From: Pseudomonadota bacterium
Lineage (GTDB): Bacteria > Myxococcota_A > Polyangia > Polyangiales > Polyangiaceae
Assembly (NCBI GenBank): GCA_023428245.1
Contig: JAEYYX010000025.1
Location: 1 to 64,000, forward strand
DNA: 64,000 nt
Reading direction: 5' to 3'
Shown: in pieces, positions 25,701-33,491 of the stretch
Layout of the letters: each line of letters begins with the position of its first letter
How positions within the stretch are numbered: the stretch's first letter is position 1
Position numbers and translations under genes: made by a program
The notes under the pieces: generated by a model
What the model saw: only the letters and a program-made list of their open reading frames with translations
The model's database searches: none
Told to the model about the DNA's origin: nothing

Positions 25701-28135
25701 CGCAGATCAGCGAGTGCCTCGAGGAGCGGCGGGATGCGAGCCCACTTCTCCTCTTGCTCGTAGATCGAAAGAAGGCGTTCGATCGCAAAAGAGTCGCCCG
25801 GGCGGATCGAGAGGATCCGCTCATAGGAGCGAACGGCACGGGCGCTCTGTCCCAAGCTCTGCTCGTAAACGCGAGCGGCTCGGTTGCTCAAATCGAGCCG
25901 GACCTCGGGATCGGTGGCCCTGTCGGCGGCCGTGCTGAGGACCTCAGCGAGGGTCTCCGCGTCGCCTTGGCTCGCAAAGAGCTGCTCGAGTTCGTCGAAG
26001 CGATTGCCCTTGAGGAAAGTGTCGCGCAAGACCCGCATGGCGCGGACATTCCCCGGCTGAGCCGCGAGCACCCGTTGCCAGGTCTGGACCGCAAGCTCGG
26101 GCTCCTCGAGCTGTTCGTAGACGCCGCCGAGCTTCGTGAGCACGGGGACGCGCGTCTCGTCTTCCGGGAGGATGCGCGCTTGGCGTTCGAGGACATCCGC
26201 GAGACTCCTGAGGTTCTTGCTCCGCTCCGCATATTTTTCCATCCGCTGGAGCGCATCGTTACGGGTCGGATCGAGATCGAGGATCTGACCGTAGAGGTCG
26301 AGTGCCTCCTCAATGTTGCCGAGACGCTCAGCGGAGAGCTGGGCGAGTTCTTTGAGGAGCGGGACCCTCTGGAGGCCTTCCTTCCGTCCAAGCTGCTCTC
26401 GGTAGAGCTCATAGAGCTCCCTCCAAGACCGACGCTTCCGGTAGAGCTCATCGAGGCGTTCGATGGCCTCGGAGTCGAGCGGGTCGAGCTCATGGAGCGC
26501 CGCGTAGGCTTCGATCGCATGCTGGACCTGAGAAAACTGGTCGAGCCAGGCTCGCCCCATGGACCTGTAGAGGGCCTTCTTCTCTTCGCGGTCCGGCACG
26601 ATCTCCGCGAGCAACTTCTTGCTGACGAGGAGCTCCCGCGGACGGGCGAGCTTTTCATGGAGATGAACCAGCTCGCGGACCTCGCCGACGTCATGCTCGT
26701 CGAGCTTGCCATCGAGCTGAACGATCTGGTTGAGCACGCCGACGAGCGCGGTATCGCTCTTGATGTACTCGCGGTAGACTATCGCGATCTCGCGCAAGAT
26801 GGAAAGACGCTTCTGGTAGTCGTCGGCGTCCGTGCGCTCGAGCTCCTGACGAAGGAGCTCGACGAGGGCGTTGTGGCCCTGGGTCTGCTTGTAGAGCTTC
26901 TTCAGCTCGTCTCGCACTCCCCGGTTGTTCGGATCGGCGCGCAGCGCCGCCTTGAACTCCTCGATAGCCTTGTGAGCGCCGGCCTGGGACAGAGTGAGGC
27001 GCGCGACCTCTTCGGCGAGCGCCGCGCCTCGCTCGTCACCGGGCGGAAGCGCGCGCTGCGCGGCCTGCAGGATGTGGACGAGGCCCGCTTCGTCCGAGAG
27101 CCCCGCCTTATATTCGCGGTAGAACCCGAGCATGATCTCGTGCGTCGGATCGGTGCGCCGGATCAGATCGAACCAGGGCTCGGCGTCCGCGGGGGAGTTC
27201 CGTTTGCGCCAATGCAAGAGCGCCACCTGGAGCATCTCACCAAGGAAGGACGGATCGGGCTGACGCCCGCGCAAAGGTCGCTCATAGACCCGCACGAGCT
27301 CGTCCCAGCGTTCATGATTTGAATAGTAGTCTGAGGCGTAGGCTGTCGCGTCAGACTGGGTTGGATCGAGCTCGAGCACCCGATCGTAGGCAGCCGCAGC
27401 GCGCTCAGCGTCGCTCAGCTTGGTAGCGAAGACATGCGCGAGGCGCACAAAAGCTTCAAGCCGCGCCGCACGGTCCGGCGAACGCTCCGAGATGCGCTCG
27501 AGAACTCGCACGACCTCATCGTAACGAACGCTCTTTCGATAGACTGCCTCAAGCAGGCGAGCCGCAAGGAGGTTCGCCGAGTCGAGACGGATGGCCCGCT
27601 CGAGGTTCTCCTCGACCCGGAGCAGACTCGGCTCTTCCGCGAAACAGACCTCGGCCTCCGCCGCGCGCATGAGCATGGCGCTCTGGTAGGCGTCATCTGG
27701 GGCACTATCCGCCTCGACCATGTAGCCTTCGGCGTTCGCCTTCCAGTTGTGGACGCGATCGAAAAGCTCATCTCGCAGCCGTTCGAGCTCAGCGTCATCC
27801 GGCACTTCCAGCACCGCTTTTTCACTCAGCTCAAAAGCCTTCTGCCCCTCGAGCAGCTCGGACACGAGGAGCCCAATTTGCTCCTTTCTGAGCGCCGCAA
27901 GTCCCTCCGGTCCCGAGACCAGGCCCGCACTGAGTTCTAACAGTTCGTAGGCGACACGCGCATCGCCGCGCAGTCTGTGTCGCGCGGCAGCCCACCTCAA
28001 GAGCTCCTCCGCCTCGCTGGGAGACAGATCGCCTTCCGTACTTGAGAGCGCCCCCTGGAGGCTATCCCATGCTTGGTTTGAGTCTGGGTTTCCTTGCAAT
28101 GCGCCAAGGGCGGTGCGAACCGTGTGTGCGTCCAT
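16736..28135 (-). CDS. giant TPR-repeat protein, 3,799 residues
   Basis: An uninterrupted 11.4-kb frame. Nearly all of it consists of helical repeats with a period of about 105-115 residues, each containing two or three TPR-like helix pairs of the type 'A.aY.r.LeldP....a' followed by 'yR..grw.eLv.llerr'. Roughly 35 such blocks fit. There is no signal peptide or membrane helix, so it is probably cytoplasmic. A basic, Pro/Ser/Lys-rich linker at about residues 885-950 (KKRKGKGKGKAKAEPSPSV) divides an N-terminal third from the rest. The last block (AKSELQKL end) looks like canonical TPRs with YGGKRVKELADVHRRL. TPR arrays act as scaffolds; the partners are unknown. Codon use is uniform along its length. 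A class IV aminotransferase gene follows at 8 bp. Confidence 0.93.
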   Translation of the reverse strand: MDAHTVRTALGALQGNPDSNQAWDSLQGALSSTEGDLSPSEAEELLRWAAARHRLRGDARVAYELLELSAGLVSGPEGLAALRKEQIGLLVSELLEGQKAFELSEKAVLEVPDDAELERLRDELFDRVHNWKANAEGYMVEADSAPDDAYQSAMLMRAAEAEVCFAEEPSLLRVEENLERAIRLDSANLLAARLLEAVYRKSVRYDEVVRVLERISERSPDRAARLEAFVRLAHVFATKLSDAERAAAAYDRVLELDPTQSDATAYASDYYSNHERWDELVRVYERPLRGRQPDPSFLGEMLQVALLHWRKRNSPADAEPWFDLIRRTDPTHEIMLGFYREYKAGLSDEAGLVHILQAAQRALPPGDERGAALAEEVARLTLSQAGAHKAIEEFKAALRADPNNRGVRDELKKLYKQTQGHNALVELLRQELERTDADDYQKRLSILREIAIVYREYIKSDTALVGVLNQIVQLDGKLDEHDVGEVRELVHLHEKLARPRELLVSKKLLAEIVPDREEKKALYRSMGRAWLDQFSQVQHAIEAYAALHELDPLDSEAIERLDELYRKRRSWRELYELYREQLGRKEGLQRVPLLKELAQLSAERLGNIEEALDLYGQILDLDPTRNDALQRMEKYAERSKNLRSLADVLERQARILPEDETRVPVLTKLGGVYEQLEEPELAVQTWQRVLAAQPGNVRAMRVLRDTFLKGNRFDELEQLFASQGDAETLAEVLSTAADRATDPEVRLDLSNRAARVYEQSLGQSARAVRSYERILSIRPGDSFAIERLLSIYEQEEKWARIPPLLEALADLRPDPKEKLEILMRLVRVLGGQLGDRKGAAQAARRAFEVAPTDARALDLLDDACRTLGNWDELVQAFSHRIAALSRAPGPAAPASVSTSEIPPPEEPSRPSEAGQKPAKKRKGKGKGKAKAEPSPSVPPAEVRKSVAPAPLDEASAQARRELILRLARVQGEELGQVGVALDALRGLASEFPGNDELMTLFEGLLRRERRPNDERWLYAHRASVTSPAGPAYAAWAAFEESQGEIDKALELYEQAAKDEENVQALEAVVRLALLQGQPERAATALERLTLCLDGERQAQKEAALASLYASALGRPVDALERAERARALGAERGQVILVLKRLVEEPVVRAEAARILSELYEAGGDARQEADAVRAMLSEAGPGTPERAEVYDRLIAIFEHKLHEPSGALNVTLDAVREMPEREALWDQATALSERAGRPTDLLDALREAVRRDLPTDVAIELARRAAAVCEEVLQDPTGAVPFYEKILALLPEDDVAWPRLREILTAGERWNELEDLCVREAARTPDPLRKIELLSEVALLAEDILGDAGRAVSYHKEILELDENYKPSLESLDRLLGRLGKKQELATLLERRISIADTSEEPTLRVRAARLAVELHEPERAVEHVEQVLTVNPADYEARDVAETLLQIGKVKLRAASLLEATYEARDEVRDLVRVLGVRAEALRPASPSESTPEIETERRDLLRRIATLRDDRLHDDAGSFDVFAELVPLDPEDFDLRSRLIDAGRRLGRSEQVVEVLGQAAEAASSAELKGQVLTEAAHVQEQILADVPGAMQTYQRIVAIDGADTDLILSAHRAMEKHLVLDSRFEALAENLKAQVALESDSVVRAELYGRLAHLFAETLNEPKMATSAWEGRLEDMPDDPASLIALSELYDQAGRYDDLASILLRRREAALQDRERQALTARLAEVQEVKLGQLERAIESYQTLLDEAGPSPEVLAALARLFQKTARYNDLGDILSKQAEVLPDQTAQLGALYALGQLRSTELLDTSGAVDAHRQALVIDMSYGPSREALLALLDGPDEPTRLEVAEILQPIFEAEGNYEGQLRLAEVQASASDDPQYRAERLKRAFEICEDLLGDKERAFKLALSGLSSALESSELDSYLKTIDRLALVTDRRAEQAAALNQIVKDIFDGELQLETYHRIGAIYRDDLGDLPRAIAAYQSALDANPDDPASLEALDHLFLELGKNEELVEILDRRRALALSDEEQKELLYRKARLLAGALNQPDKAIEAFEALVDIALEPEAVSALSTLYTSEGRFDDLAALIERQVEQAGPAAAPHHVELARVLIDRKSDLDRGLDELDNALLKEPSQKSAIELLEELAERDVEPMHRARMGSILERVYLARNDYDSLLRALSLQLTASDAPSDRREFATRMAQIYEEQKEDYSSALKMNAMVLALDPEDELTVSEMERLARVLGSPLELASLLQAQVVTSGVDGEASARLARRAGQIFLEQGKPAQAIPLFRQAFEVIPEDHELFIWLDRAYESAGTAEDRITLYRAALEQRYEPTERVGLFSRIAELAEKASDEPQAIEALSEILALDDQHEPAFRALERLYRKHSEWQDLVSLYERWLEAVPGPRSRAERLSLAHVFERELKDSERALDQLEVIVQEEPSEALALAEIEAFRARPELRARVVEILVPIYETTDNWQGLLRLLDDRLELAPDESDKASLYAEAALLTEQRAGDLSLSMDLLARALTLAPERDELREELERLAARTEDWAKLAETYRELLETRPDLDHRSDVVARLAFLLDKKLDDPRAALLLYLERLDADPSDLDSISVVIRLSTLLGDWVALEKGLSFKAEVTYDPAARRSILLELGELRHLSLEDSARAIEAYERALAEDERDAEILDRLVELYQGGEDPNRLVDLYLLRAEADGTEPDEAYSFLLSAADLFEQRLEQRDRAIECLTRALVFRPLDSTATAELSRLYEKEERFSDLLDLLKESVGAAETEEARAEIRHRIARVLIDKLSAPEEALETWAAILAADPADERARAGIFALAEEEEHFQVPAAEILVPALTAISAKADLVRALRYRLSAEEDSVARLGTLRQVAGLEVELGHLDSALEALLAGLRGEPSAFDVHDEARALSRKISKPELYAQALEAMIDEETDPSVQRVLCIRAAEVQRQDLGDAKAAAAAYELACERVGDDDELLTALDALYVELNEPEQLVAVLERRLALAVDPGEQARLLVRVGVLEISGLKRPEAALAAAKRALEYDVSSEEAVGLLKELIGRDELFDEVFDVLEETYRTRRQGTALAELHRLRLARAEDTATRIDGRRALAHVLEDECQDARAAQDILAEGVLEDPTNLGLVDEVERLLPLTGAYQAGAEILMRASELKGAADAASELCLRAAEWFERGGDLERQLGALRSAATLSPESDEILARIEALEEQLGQDQALLGTLDKRAALALDDHERIEFLRKRAALADKLGQAREAEVSLRAILELAFQDIGALSALTELRRAAGDHEEEFLLLLRRAEAEADASLAWAMRREAAELARDRLGKAEEAARLFEGLVEESSDDESVVDDLLKAYELAGEWDNWVSAVERRLDRTSDERKRAGLRLELARVHLTRRKDPATAAELLEGVLEFDQRFEGASAELVAIYEEAEDHDRLSDLLAREVARALEDGQPAEAAGLGRRRAALAETELEDLPLARSIWREIKAIDPGPDAYSALVRLDLALGERESAAVELEEWAGSLAGREQAEKRRELAALYRELGQADAMLRNLEAALTLDQSDRQLRAELKQSYDALGRVFDVARMTAEEADLETKPAERVRLLREAAALLRQRAGDLAGAATMLERAVEHSGDDRALLLELCDLYTESGRGHDAVQVLTRIVDSYGGKRVKELADVHRRLAKALVALGEPARAIEELDKAFRIEPGNIGVLNQLGELAIQSGDAKKAQQMYRALLLQKLEAGSPITKAEVFVRLGQTHVMLGENPKAKQMFERALQADPNLEIAKSELQKL

Positions 28136-28358
28136 TCTTATGCCTCGCGAGCCCGGGCCCGTTGAATCCTTCAGTCGACCCCTCGAACCGGACCGGAGAG
28201 CCTATCAGGGGCACAAAGGCGCAAACAACCATATATTTCGAGGATTTCGCCTCGGCCCCCTCCTGCGCGGGAAAACCCGACGCACCCGGGGGCTAGAAGG
28301 CCGAAAAAGCGCGCTCTCGGGGATCCGATCGCCCCATACCACTGCTACACGCCCTATC
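28136..28358. promoter_or_regulatory. intergenic region between divergent genes
   Basis: 223 bp separate the start of the TPR gene from the lipoprotein gene. An AT-rich patch (CAAACAACCATATATTTCG at about 28225-28243) stands out from the GC-rich surroundings and could be a promoter for either gene. I saw no clear -35/-10 pair or regulator site. Confidence 0.35.
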
Positions 28359-30146
28359 GTGCTCGTCAGAAAGCCCCCACATCACCGCATACCGCTCCGT
28401 GGCCGCGCCCTTCTCGTGATGTTCGGCTGTGCAACCTACATCGGAGGCTGCACTTGCAACGACGATCACCCGTATACGCCCTTTGAAGTCGCCACCTCAC
28501 TCGGAAGCGGCGGGAGCGCGACCGAGGACAAGCCCTCCGCGCCTTCTGGGGACGGCGCCCCGCGCGCAGTGGTCGCGGTCGCCGCTCGGGGCCAAACCGA
28601 GTGGCGCGTCTTCGAGCGAAACTTCCGCGCGCCGCCCGGTCTCGGCTTCGATCGCGGGTTCCTCTTCGATCCACAGGGGGCACCGCTATTTTGGCTCGAA
28701 CCTCTGGAAGGCGAAAAAGGCGCAGCTCGCGGCGGCCTCTATCGCGGTGACGCCGAAGGAACTCTCACTGCCAAGTTTCAAGTGCCGAGCTTCCTTCCTG
28801 AGGGCCCCGACTGCGTCACCTCCGCAGACGCCGCCCCCAGTGGTACCTCTACTGTGATCGTACACCTGAAGACGAAATGCCAAACGGCCCGTCTTGCTGG
28901 TACTGCGACGGCTGCGCTCGTCTTCCTCGACGCGACCCGGGAAGCGGCGCCTTTTGGGGTGCGACTCCTTCCGAGCGCTCCAGGCGAAGACCTGCGCCCG
29001 ATCGGCGACGCCCAGGACCAAGACGGCGATGGCGTGGACGACCGCGAGGTCCGCTTCGAGCTCACCTCACCCCGCGGGGGGAAAGCCGTCGCTTCCTTCC
29101 GTTGGCTGTCCCGCCCCGCCGGACCGAGCCGCCGCCCCGAACATCCGGCCAAGGAGTTCACCGAGCGCGCGGATCGACTCGCCATCTCGGCGGTACGGAA
29201 GAAGGAGCGCGACGCTGTTGCGCCCGAGGTCGACGCGCTCCGAAGACTCTACGGAGCCATCTGTTCGGAGAGCACAACAGGCCGCGTGGCCCTGCTCGAA
29301 GGGGAACCCCTTCGCTGCGGCGCGCTCGATCGTCCGCTCGCTTCGCTCACTCATAGCTCCATCACAGCTTTGCTCGGCGCCGGCGACCCCACGGGCGCCC
29401 TCGGGGAGTTCGAGCGGGCTGACTTTTTTGGTCCCGGGCCCGATGAACGACAGGCGACGGCCCTCAAGAAGCTCTTTGCTGAGAAGCTCCCAGCTGTCCC
29501 CGCGGAGGTACGCGCCACGGTCGAGCTCCCGAAGGAGACCACAGGTTGGCTCGACTGGGACGGCTCCGGGCGTCTTTGGCTGCACGACGAGACCGACGCT
29601 CCCATCTGGGGCCAGGCCCCGCCCCCCATCGAAGAGGAAGAGGGCGAAGACGGCGAACCTCGGGCGGAAAATGCGCCTCCCATCCCACGCGCGCCGGACC
29701 CGCGCATTGGTCCAAGCGGGCGCCGTCTCGTGCACGTCCTGCCTTCCTGCGATCGCTCCGAAATCCAGATCCTCCTGCAGAGTCCGGGAGAAGTCGGCTC
29801 TCCTCAGCCGCTCCCGATCCTCGCACCGCGGCCTGCCGCTTGCGACAAGTTCGGACGCGGACCTCTGCGCGGCCGCGTCGTGCAGTTCCGCGGGACCGAG
29901 GCAGACCTGCTCATCGAAGGTCAGCCCATCACCGAGCGCGGCGCGAAGGTCACGCCGCGAGCCCCCCTCGCCTGGCACACCAAGCTCGGCCTCGCGATCC
30001 TCGACCAAGAGGGCCTTCGCCTTTGGACGACGGGGCGACAGGGCCTCGAACACAACTGCGCGGTCAAGGGTGATCAGAGCCTCGTCGCCTGCGCGCACGG
30101 TCGAACCGTCACCGTCTACGGGCAGGTGCCGCCCAAACCGCTCTAA
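28359..30146 (+). CDS. large lipoprotein with a calcium-type DxDGDG motif
   Basis: 595 residues from GTG at 28359. This start gives a basic n-region, a hydrophobic core and a lipobox ending YIGGC; an in-frame start at 28113 adds a tail unlike a signal peptide. The mature protein is beta-rich. DQDGDGVDD near residue 220 resembles a thrombospondin type-3 calcium loop. A Glu/Pro-rich acidic segment lies around residue 430. A strand-repeat look in the final 150 residues (LLIEGQPITERGAKVTPRAP) suggests a propeller or similar fold. No enzyme motif is visible. It diverges from the giant TPR gene. Confidence 0.72.
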   Translation: MLVRKPPHHRIPLRGRALLVMFGCATYIGGCTCNDDHPYTPFEVATSLGSGGSATEDKPSAPSGDGAPRAVVAVAARGQTEWRVFERNFRAPPGLGFDRGFLFDPQGAPLFWLEPLEGEKGAARGGLYRGDAEGTLTAKFQVPSFLPEGPDCVTSADAAPSGTSTVIVHLKTKCQTARLAGTATAALVFLDATREAAPFGVRLLPSAPGEDLRPIGDAQDQDGDGVDDREVRFELTSPRGGKAVASFRWLSRPAGPSRRPEHPAKEFTERADRLAISAVRKKERDAVAPEVDALRRLYGAICSESTTGRVALLEGEPLRCGALDRPLASLTHSSITALLGAGDPTGALGEFERADFFGPGPDERQATALKKLFAEKLPAVPAEVRATVELPKETTGWLDWDGSGRLWLHDETDAPIWGQAPPPIEEEEGEDGEPRAENAPPIPRAPDPRIGPSGRRLVHVLPSCDRSEIQILLQSPGEVGSPQPLPILAPRPAACDKFGRGPLRGRVVQFRGTEADLLIEGQPITERGAKVTPRAPLAWHTKLGLAILDQEGLRLWTTGRQGLEHNCAVKGDQSLVACAHGRTVTVYGQVPPKPL

Positions 30147-30296
30147 CACTTGCGCGTCCTCTTCACTGAGCTCGATCTCCGCGTCGTGAGCTCAGCAAAG
30201 GTCGCCGAAGGTCACCCTTCCTTCTGTTTTTTGCCCCGGTCCATCACACCCAGCTGCACTCGGCCGAGCCTTCCTCGGTGCCCAGCGCCTCATTTG
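30147..30296. terminator. possible terminator between convergent genes
   Basis: The 150 bp between the lipoprotein stop and the FecR-domain gene stop include a short hairpin, GAAGG at 30207-30211 with CCTTC at 30220-30224, followed by the T-rich run TGTTTTTTG at 30225-30233. The stem is only five pairs, so it is a weak candidate terminator for the plus-strand gene. Confidence 0.35.
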
Positions 30297-31733
30297 TTAG
30301 CGACTGGGTCGTCGCAGATAGGCGTGGCGCCCTCGCTCTGGGTGACTCGCCTCGAGAACGAGCGGGCCTGATTCCGGCATCTTCTGGGTCACGGAGAAAT
30401 GTCCCTTGTCGTCCTGTCCGAGAGGCTGCCCGTCGAGCGCAACGGTCCAGCCGGGGAGCGCCGAACCTTCGACAGCGACGACACTTCCAGGAGCAGGATG
30501 TCCCTGGGGGCTCGAGAGCGCGACGATCGGCGCCGCCGGATCAAAGACGATCGCGATGACGCTCTTCTCCGAGGAGTATCCGCCTCCCGTGAAGTAGGCT
30601 TGGTAGGTTCCTTCGGCGAGAGCCCCCGAGGCGAAGCCGTAGCTGCTCGAGCTTGCCGCGAGCGTCCTGGTTCGGCCTTGGTTGCTCAGGTGCAGCTTGA
30701 GATCCGTCGCGTCCGCGGGGGCGTCAGGCCAGCGCAGAGTGACCTGGGGCAGTTGGTCCTGGTAGAGAACCGTATACTGGCGCCCGTTGACTTCGATCAG
30801 CGCGGAGGGACCTTGCGCCGGAGGACCGGTGACACCCGCGTCCGCGAGCACCGTGATCGTGCCCGATTGTGTCGGCTCGGAAGAGACAGCGCCCGCCTCC
30901 ATACAATGCACGCTGTAAGGGTAGGTTCCTTGTGGCAGCGCTTCAGCGATCGCTCGGCGGCCCCGGCGCTCTAAAGGAGAGGTCCCCGACAGTCGCACCG
31001 TCGCTTCGTCACAAATCGCTCCGAAGAGCAGACGCACCTTTACGGGCGGCTCCGGATCGTGAATTACCAGACTACTTCCCGCGACAAGATCCACCTCGCC
31101 ACTCGGAAGACTCGCCTCGGCCAGCTTCGGGCTCGGGCTTCCTTCCGCCCCTTGCCCGCGACGCCTCTCCGCGAGCTCAATTTTCACCGAGTGCTCCGCA
31201 AGGATCACGCGCTCACCGGCCTCGAGCTCAAAAGACGAACCGTCCAGGGCCGCGACATCGGCGGCGCCCCGCTCAACACTCATACTCAGCGTGTCTTGAA
31301 AGCGCTCGAGGGTGACGCGACTCCCACCCTTGAGTCGGGCGGTCCCGAGCGAGGTCGTCAGGGTGCCGCCCTCTGACGCCACCTCGAAAGCAGCCACGCC
31401 CAAAAGCACATCAAAAGAGCTCTCGTGCGCACTCCCGCCCCGAGGAAGGAAACGCAACAGCGTCCCCCCCTCGAGATCCACGACACTTCCGTCCCGAAGC
31501 GCCAGCTGAGCCGTGCCTTTCGGCGCCGTCTTCAATCCGTCGCCGGGTCGAAAACGAGCCCCGATCTCAGCGACGTGCCATTTCTCCCGGTCCGAAGCGA
31601 AGTCGCGATCGACGCCGCCCTGCTTCTCCTTGAGCGCGCCCACCGATCCAACGGTACACCTTTCGCACGCGAGGTTCGCTGCCGCGACCCAAAGAAGAGT
31701 CGCGAGAAACAAGATCAAGCGCAGAGGAGTCAT
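30297..31733 (-). CDS. FecR-domain exported protein
   Basis: 478 residues. An N-terminal hydrophobic segment ends in NLACERC, which may be a lipobox or a signal peptidase I site. The FecR-like domain follows: FRPGDGLKTAPKGTAQLALRDG, VVDLEGGTLLRFLP, and GVAAFEVASEGGTLTTSLGTARL. FecR domains bind or transduce signals, usually to FecI sigma factors, but here no FecI-like gene is adjacent and no cytoplasmic helix is seen, so this looks like the free-standing exported form common in myxobacteria. The C-terminal third has beta-sandwich repeats (LPQVTLRWPDAPADATDLKLHL, APGSVVAVEGSALPGWTVAL) of Ig-like character. Function unknown. Confidence 0.75.
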   Translation of the reverse strand: MTPLRLILFLATLLWVAAANLACERCTVGSVGALKEKQGGVDRDFASDREKWHVAEIGARFRPGDGLKTAPKGTAQLALRDGSVVDLEGGTLLRFLPRGGSAHESSFDVLLGVAAFEVASEGGTLTTSLGTARLKGGSRVTLERFQDTLSMSVERGAADVAALDGSSFELEAGERVILAEHSVKIELAERRRGQGAEGSPSPKLAEASLPSGEVDLVAGSSLVIHDPEPPVKVRLLFGAICDEATVRLSGTSPLERRGRRAIAEALPQGTYPYSVHCMEAGAVSSEPTQSGTITVLADAGVTGPPAQGPSALIEVNGRQYTVLYQDQLPQVTLRWPDAPADATDLKLHLSNQGRTRTLAASSSSYGFASGALAEGTYQAYFTGGGYSSEKSVIAIVFDPAAPIVALSSPQGHPAPGSVVAVEGSALPGWTVALDGQPLGQDDKGHFSVTQKMPESGPLVLEASHPERGRHAYLRRPSR

Positions 31734-32063
31734 CGAAACGCTCGGAAGCTCGCCCTGTTCTCGGCCATCGCCGGGCGCGCCGCGAAAATGAGCAACCGCT
31801 AACGGAGAAGTGCCTGGCCCGGGCGTCCCTGCGAGATATCACAGCCGTGAACGTCCCGTCTATGTGAAGTCTGAGGGACGAACCGAGCCCCATGAGTATT
31901 TTCTCATCACGTTTCAGCCGCAACCGGAAACCCTCACTCAGAACAGATCCGCCGAAGACCCACGATGTGGTCAAGGGGCGGTCAATGTGCGGCAAAAGGA
32001 GCAGCGTCGCACTCTTACCGGAATTTGGCCGAAGGACTCGAGCTCGGATAAGGAAAAATAGCC
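31734..32063. promoter_or_regulatory. 330-bp region upstream of the DUF4388-J gene
   Basis: No convincing gene here; short frames lack codon bias. The only clear signal is AAGGAAAAATAGCC just before the ATG at 32064, a good ribosome-binding site for the J-domain gene. The divergent FecR gene also starts at the other end, so promoters for both should lie inside. No operator or riboswitch recognised. Confidence 0.4.
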
Positions 32064-32720
32064 ATGGCGATCCCCAGCCGACTCTCGAAGACGACCCTCG
32101 GTGATGTGCTCGGTGAGCTCACCCGCCAAGAAGTCACCGGAACACTGGAGCTCCACGAATCCGCAGGCACGCGGACCTATGTTCACCAGATCATGCTGCG
32201 AGAGGGCCACATCGTGCGCGTCGTCTCGCCCCGAGGCCGAAGGCTCGCCGAGTATTTGGGCGAAGGAGCTGAGGGCTCAGCAGAGTCTGGCCCCGGCTTG
32301 ATCGGTGAGCGCCTGCTCGCCCATGGCCTCCTCAGCCCGAAGCGGCTCAGAGAGGCCCTCAGCGCTCAGCGGCGCGAGCGCCTCGAGGCTCTCTTCCAAA
32401 TCGCAGAGGCGGAGCTGCGCTTCCGACCGCGAGTTCCTTCCCCCCTGCCCCAAGATCCCGCGCCGCTCCCGACGATTCCTCTTCTCCACGGGCGAGCGCG
32501 CCGCCGCGACCGTTTCCAGTCGGAGACGCCGCGGACGCGGGCCCTCCGCACCTTGGGACTCGGCGCTGCCGCGACTCCGGTCGAAATCCGGCGCGCGTTT
32601 CGGCTGCTGGCGCGGGAGCTGCACCCGGATGCTCACCCCGAGTTCTCTCAGGACGCCCGAGAGCGCTGCTTGGACAAATTCTCCGAGCTCTCGCGCGCCT
32701 ACCACAAACTCATCGCGTGA
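32064..32720 (+). CDS. DUF4388-type domain fused to a C-terminal J domain
   Basis: 218 residues. The N-terminal half (LGDVLGELTRQEVTGTLELHES ... VHQIMLREGHIVRV) has the layout of DUF4388/PATAN modules, which in myxobacteria sit on signalling and regulatory proteins. An Arg/Pro-rich linker (residues 120-150) leads to a J domain: RALRTLGLGAAATPVEIRRAFRLLARELHPDAHPEF, with the diagnostic HPD motif that stimulates Hsp70 ATPase. It could recruit DnaK to a signalling site. A good AAGGA ribosome-binding site supports the start. The 3' end overlaps the convergent gph gene by 11 bp. Confidence 0.8.
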   Translation: MAIPSRLSKTTLGDVLGELTRQEVTGTLELHESAGTRTYVHQIMLREGHIVRVVSPRGRRLAEYLGEGAEGSAESGPGLIGERLLAHGLLSPKRLREALSAQRRERLEALFQIAEAELRFRPRVPSPLPQDPAPLPTIPLLHGRARRRDRFQSETPRTRALRTLGLGAAATPVEIRRAFRLLARELHPDAHPEFSQDARERCLDKFSELSRAYHKLIA

Positions 32721-33396
32721 GGTGCGGCTCAAGGCGCGCCTTGAGCTCAAAGAGGTCGGCGACAAGCCAATCCGGAGCCGAACCCCGCACAAGCTCTTCT
32801 CGAGGAAATCCGCCGAGAACCGCCACCGAAAACGCACCGGCGGCGCGAGCCGCGAGAACGTCTTCGGCCCCGTCGCCTACCATGATGGCTTGATGAGGTG
32901 AGACGCCGATCCGCTCGCAAGCAAGCTGGACCGGGCGCGGATCGGGCTTGAGCGCTGGCGCGTCGCCTCCTGCGATGACTGCGCCAAACCGGGTCTGCCA
33001 GCCGAGCGCTTCCACCACGCGCGCCGTGATGCGCGCGGGTTTGTTCGTGCAGATGGCCATCGCGCGCGTCCCGAAGAGCTCAAGGAGTTCGAGAGCCCCC
33101 GGGCGGGGCTCCGTGAGATCGACCGGATGCGCTTCGTAGTAGTCGAGGAAGATCGCGAGCGCATCGCTCACGAGTTCGTCTTCTGGTTGGACACCCAGCG
33201 CCGAGGCCACAAGGCGCTTTGAGCCGCGTCCGACGAAGGATCGAATGACCGGATCGCTGAGCGCGGGCCGGCCCAGCTGCTCGAGGGTGTAATTGCAGGC
33301 TGCGCGAATGTCGGGAAAAGAGTCGATGAGGGTTCCGTCGAGATCAAAGACAACGGCCTCGAGCGGGCTCGGGAGCATCATGGGGCGGCTGAGCAT
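32710..33396 (-). CDS. gph: HAD-family phosphoglycolate phosphatase-like protein
   Basis: 228 residues. HAD motif I is VFDLDGTLIDSF, motif II is in ICTNKPA (Thr), motif III holds the Lys in ALKPDPRP and motif IV is VGDGAEDVLAA. The cap is the small helical type of the Gph group. Phosphoglycolate phosphatase removes 2-phosphoglycolate formed during DNA repair or glycolate metabolism, but related HAD enzymes act on other phosphates, so the substrate is inferred. The start may be at 33396, 33381 or 33378. It diverges from obg. Confidence 0.87.
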   Translation of the reverse strand: MLSRPMMLPSPLEAVVFDLDGTLIDSFPDIRAACNYTLEQLGRPALSDPVIRSFVGRGSKRLVASALGVQPEDELVSDALAIFLDYYEAHPVDLTEPRPGALELLELFGTRAMAICTNKPARITARVVEALGWQTRFGAVIAGGDAPALKPDPRPVQLACERIGVSPHQAIMVGDGAEDVLAARAAGAFSVAVLGGFPREELVRGSAPDWLVADLFELKARLEPHLTR

Positions 33397-33491
33397 AGAC
33401 GGAGTCCCGAGCGGGTCGAGGCGCCGTCTTTCGAGCGCACCAGGCCCTTGCTAGCCTTGAGTGCGGAGCGACAAGGGGATAAGGGGCCACC

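Noticed and set aside
25754..27322. 522-codon plus-strand frame opposite the giant TPR gene
   Set aside because: It is the antisense shadow of the long high-GC TPR frame; the protein has no domain and lies within conserved repeat coding sequence.
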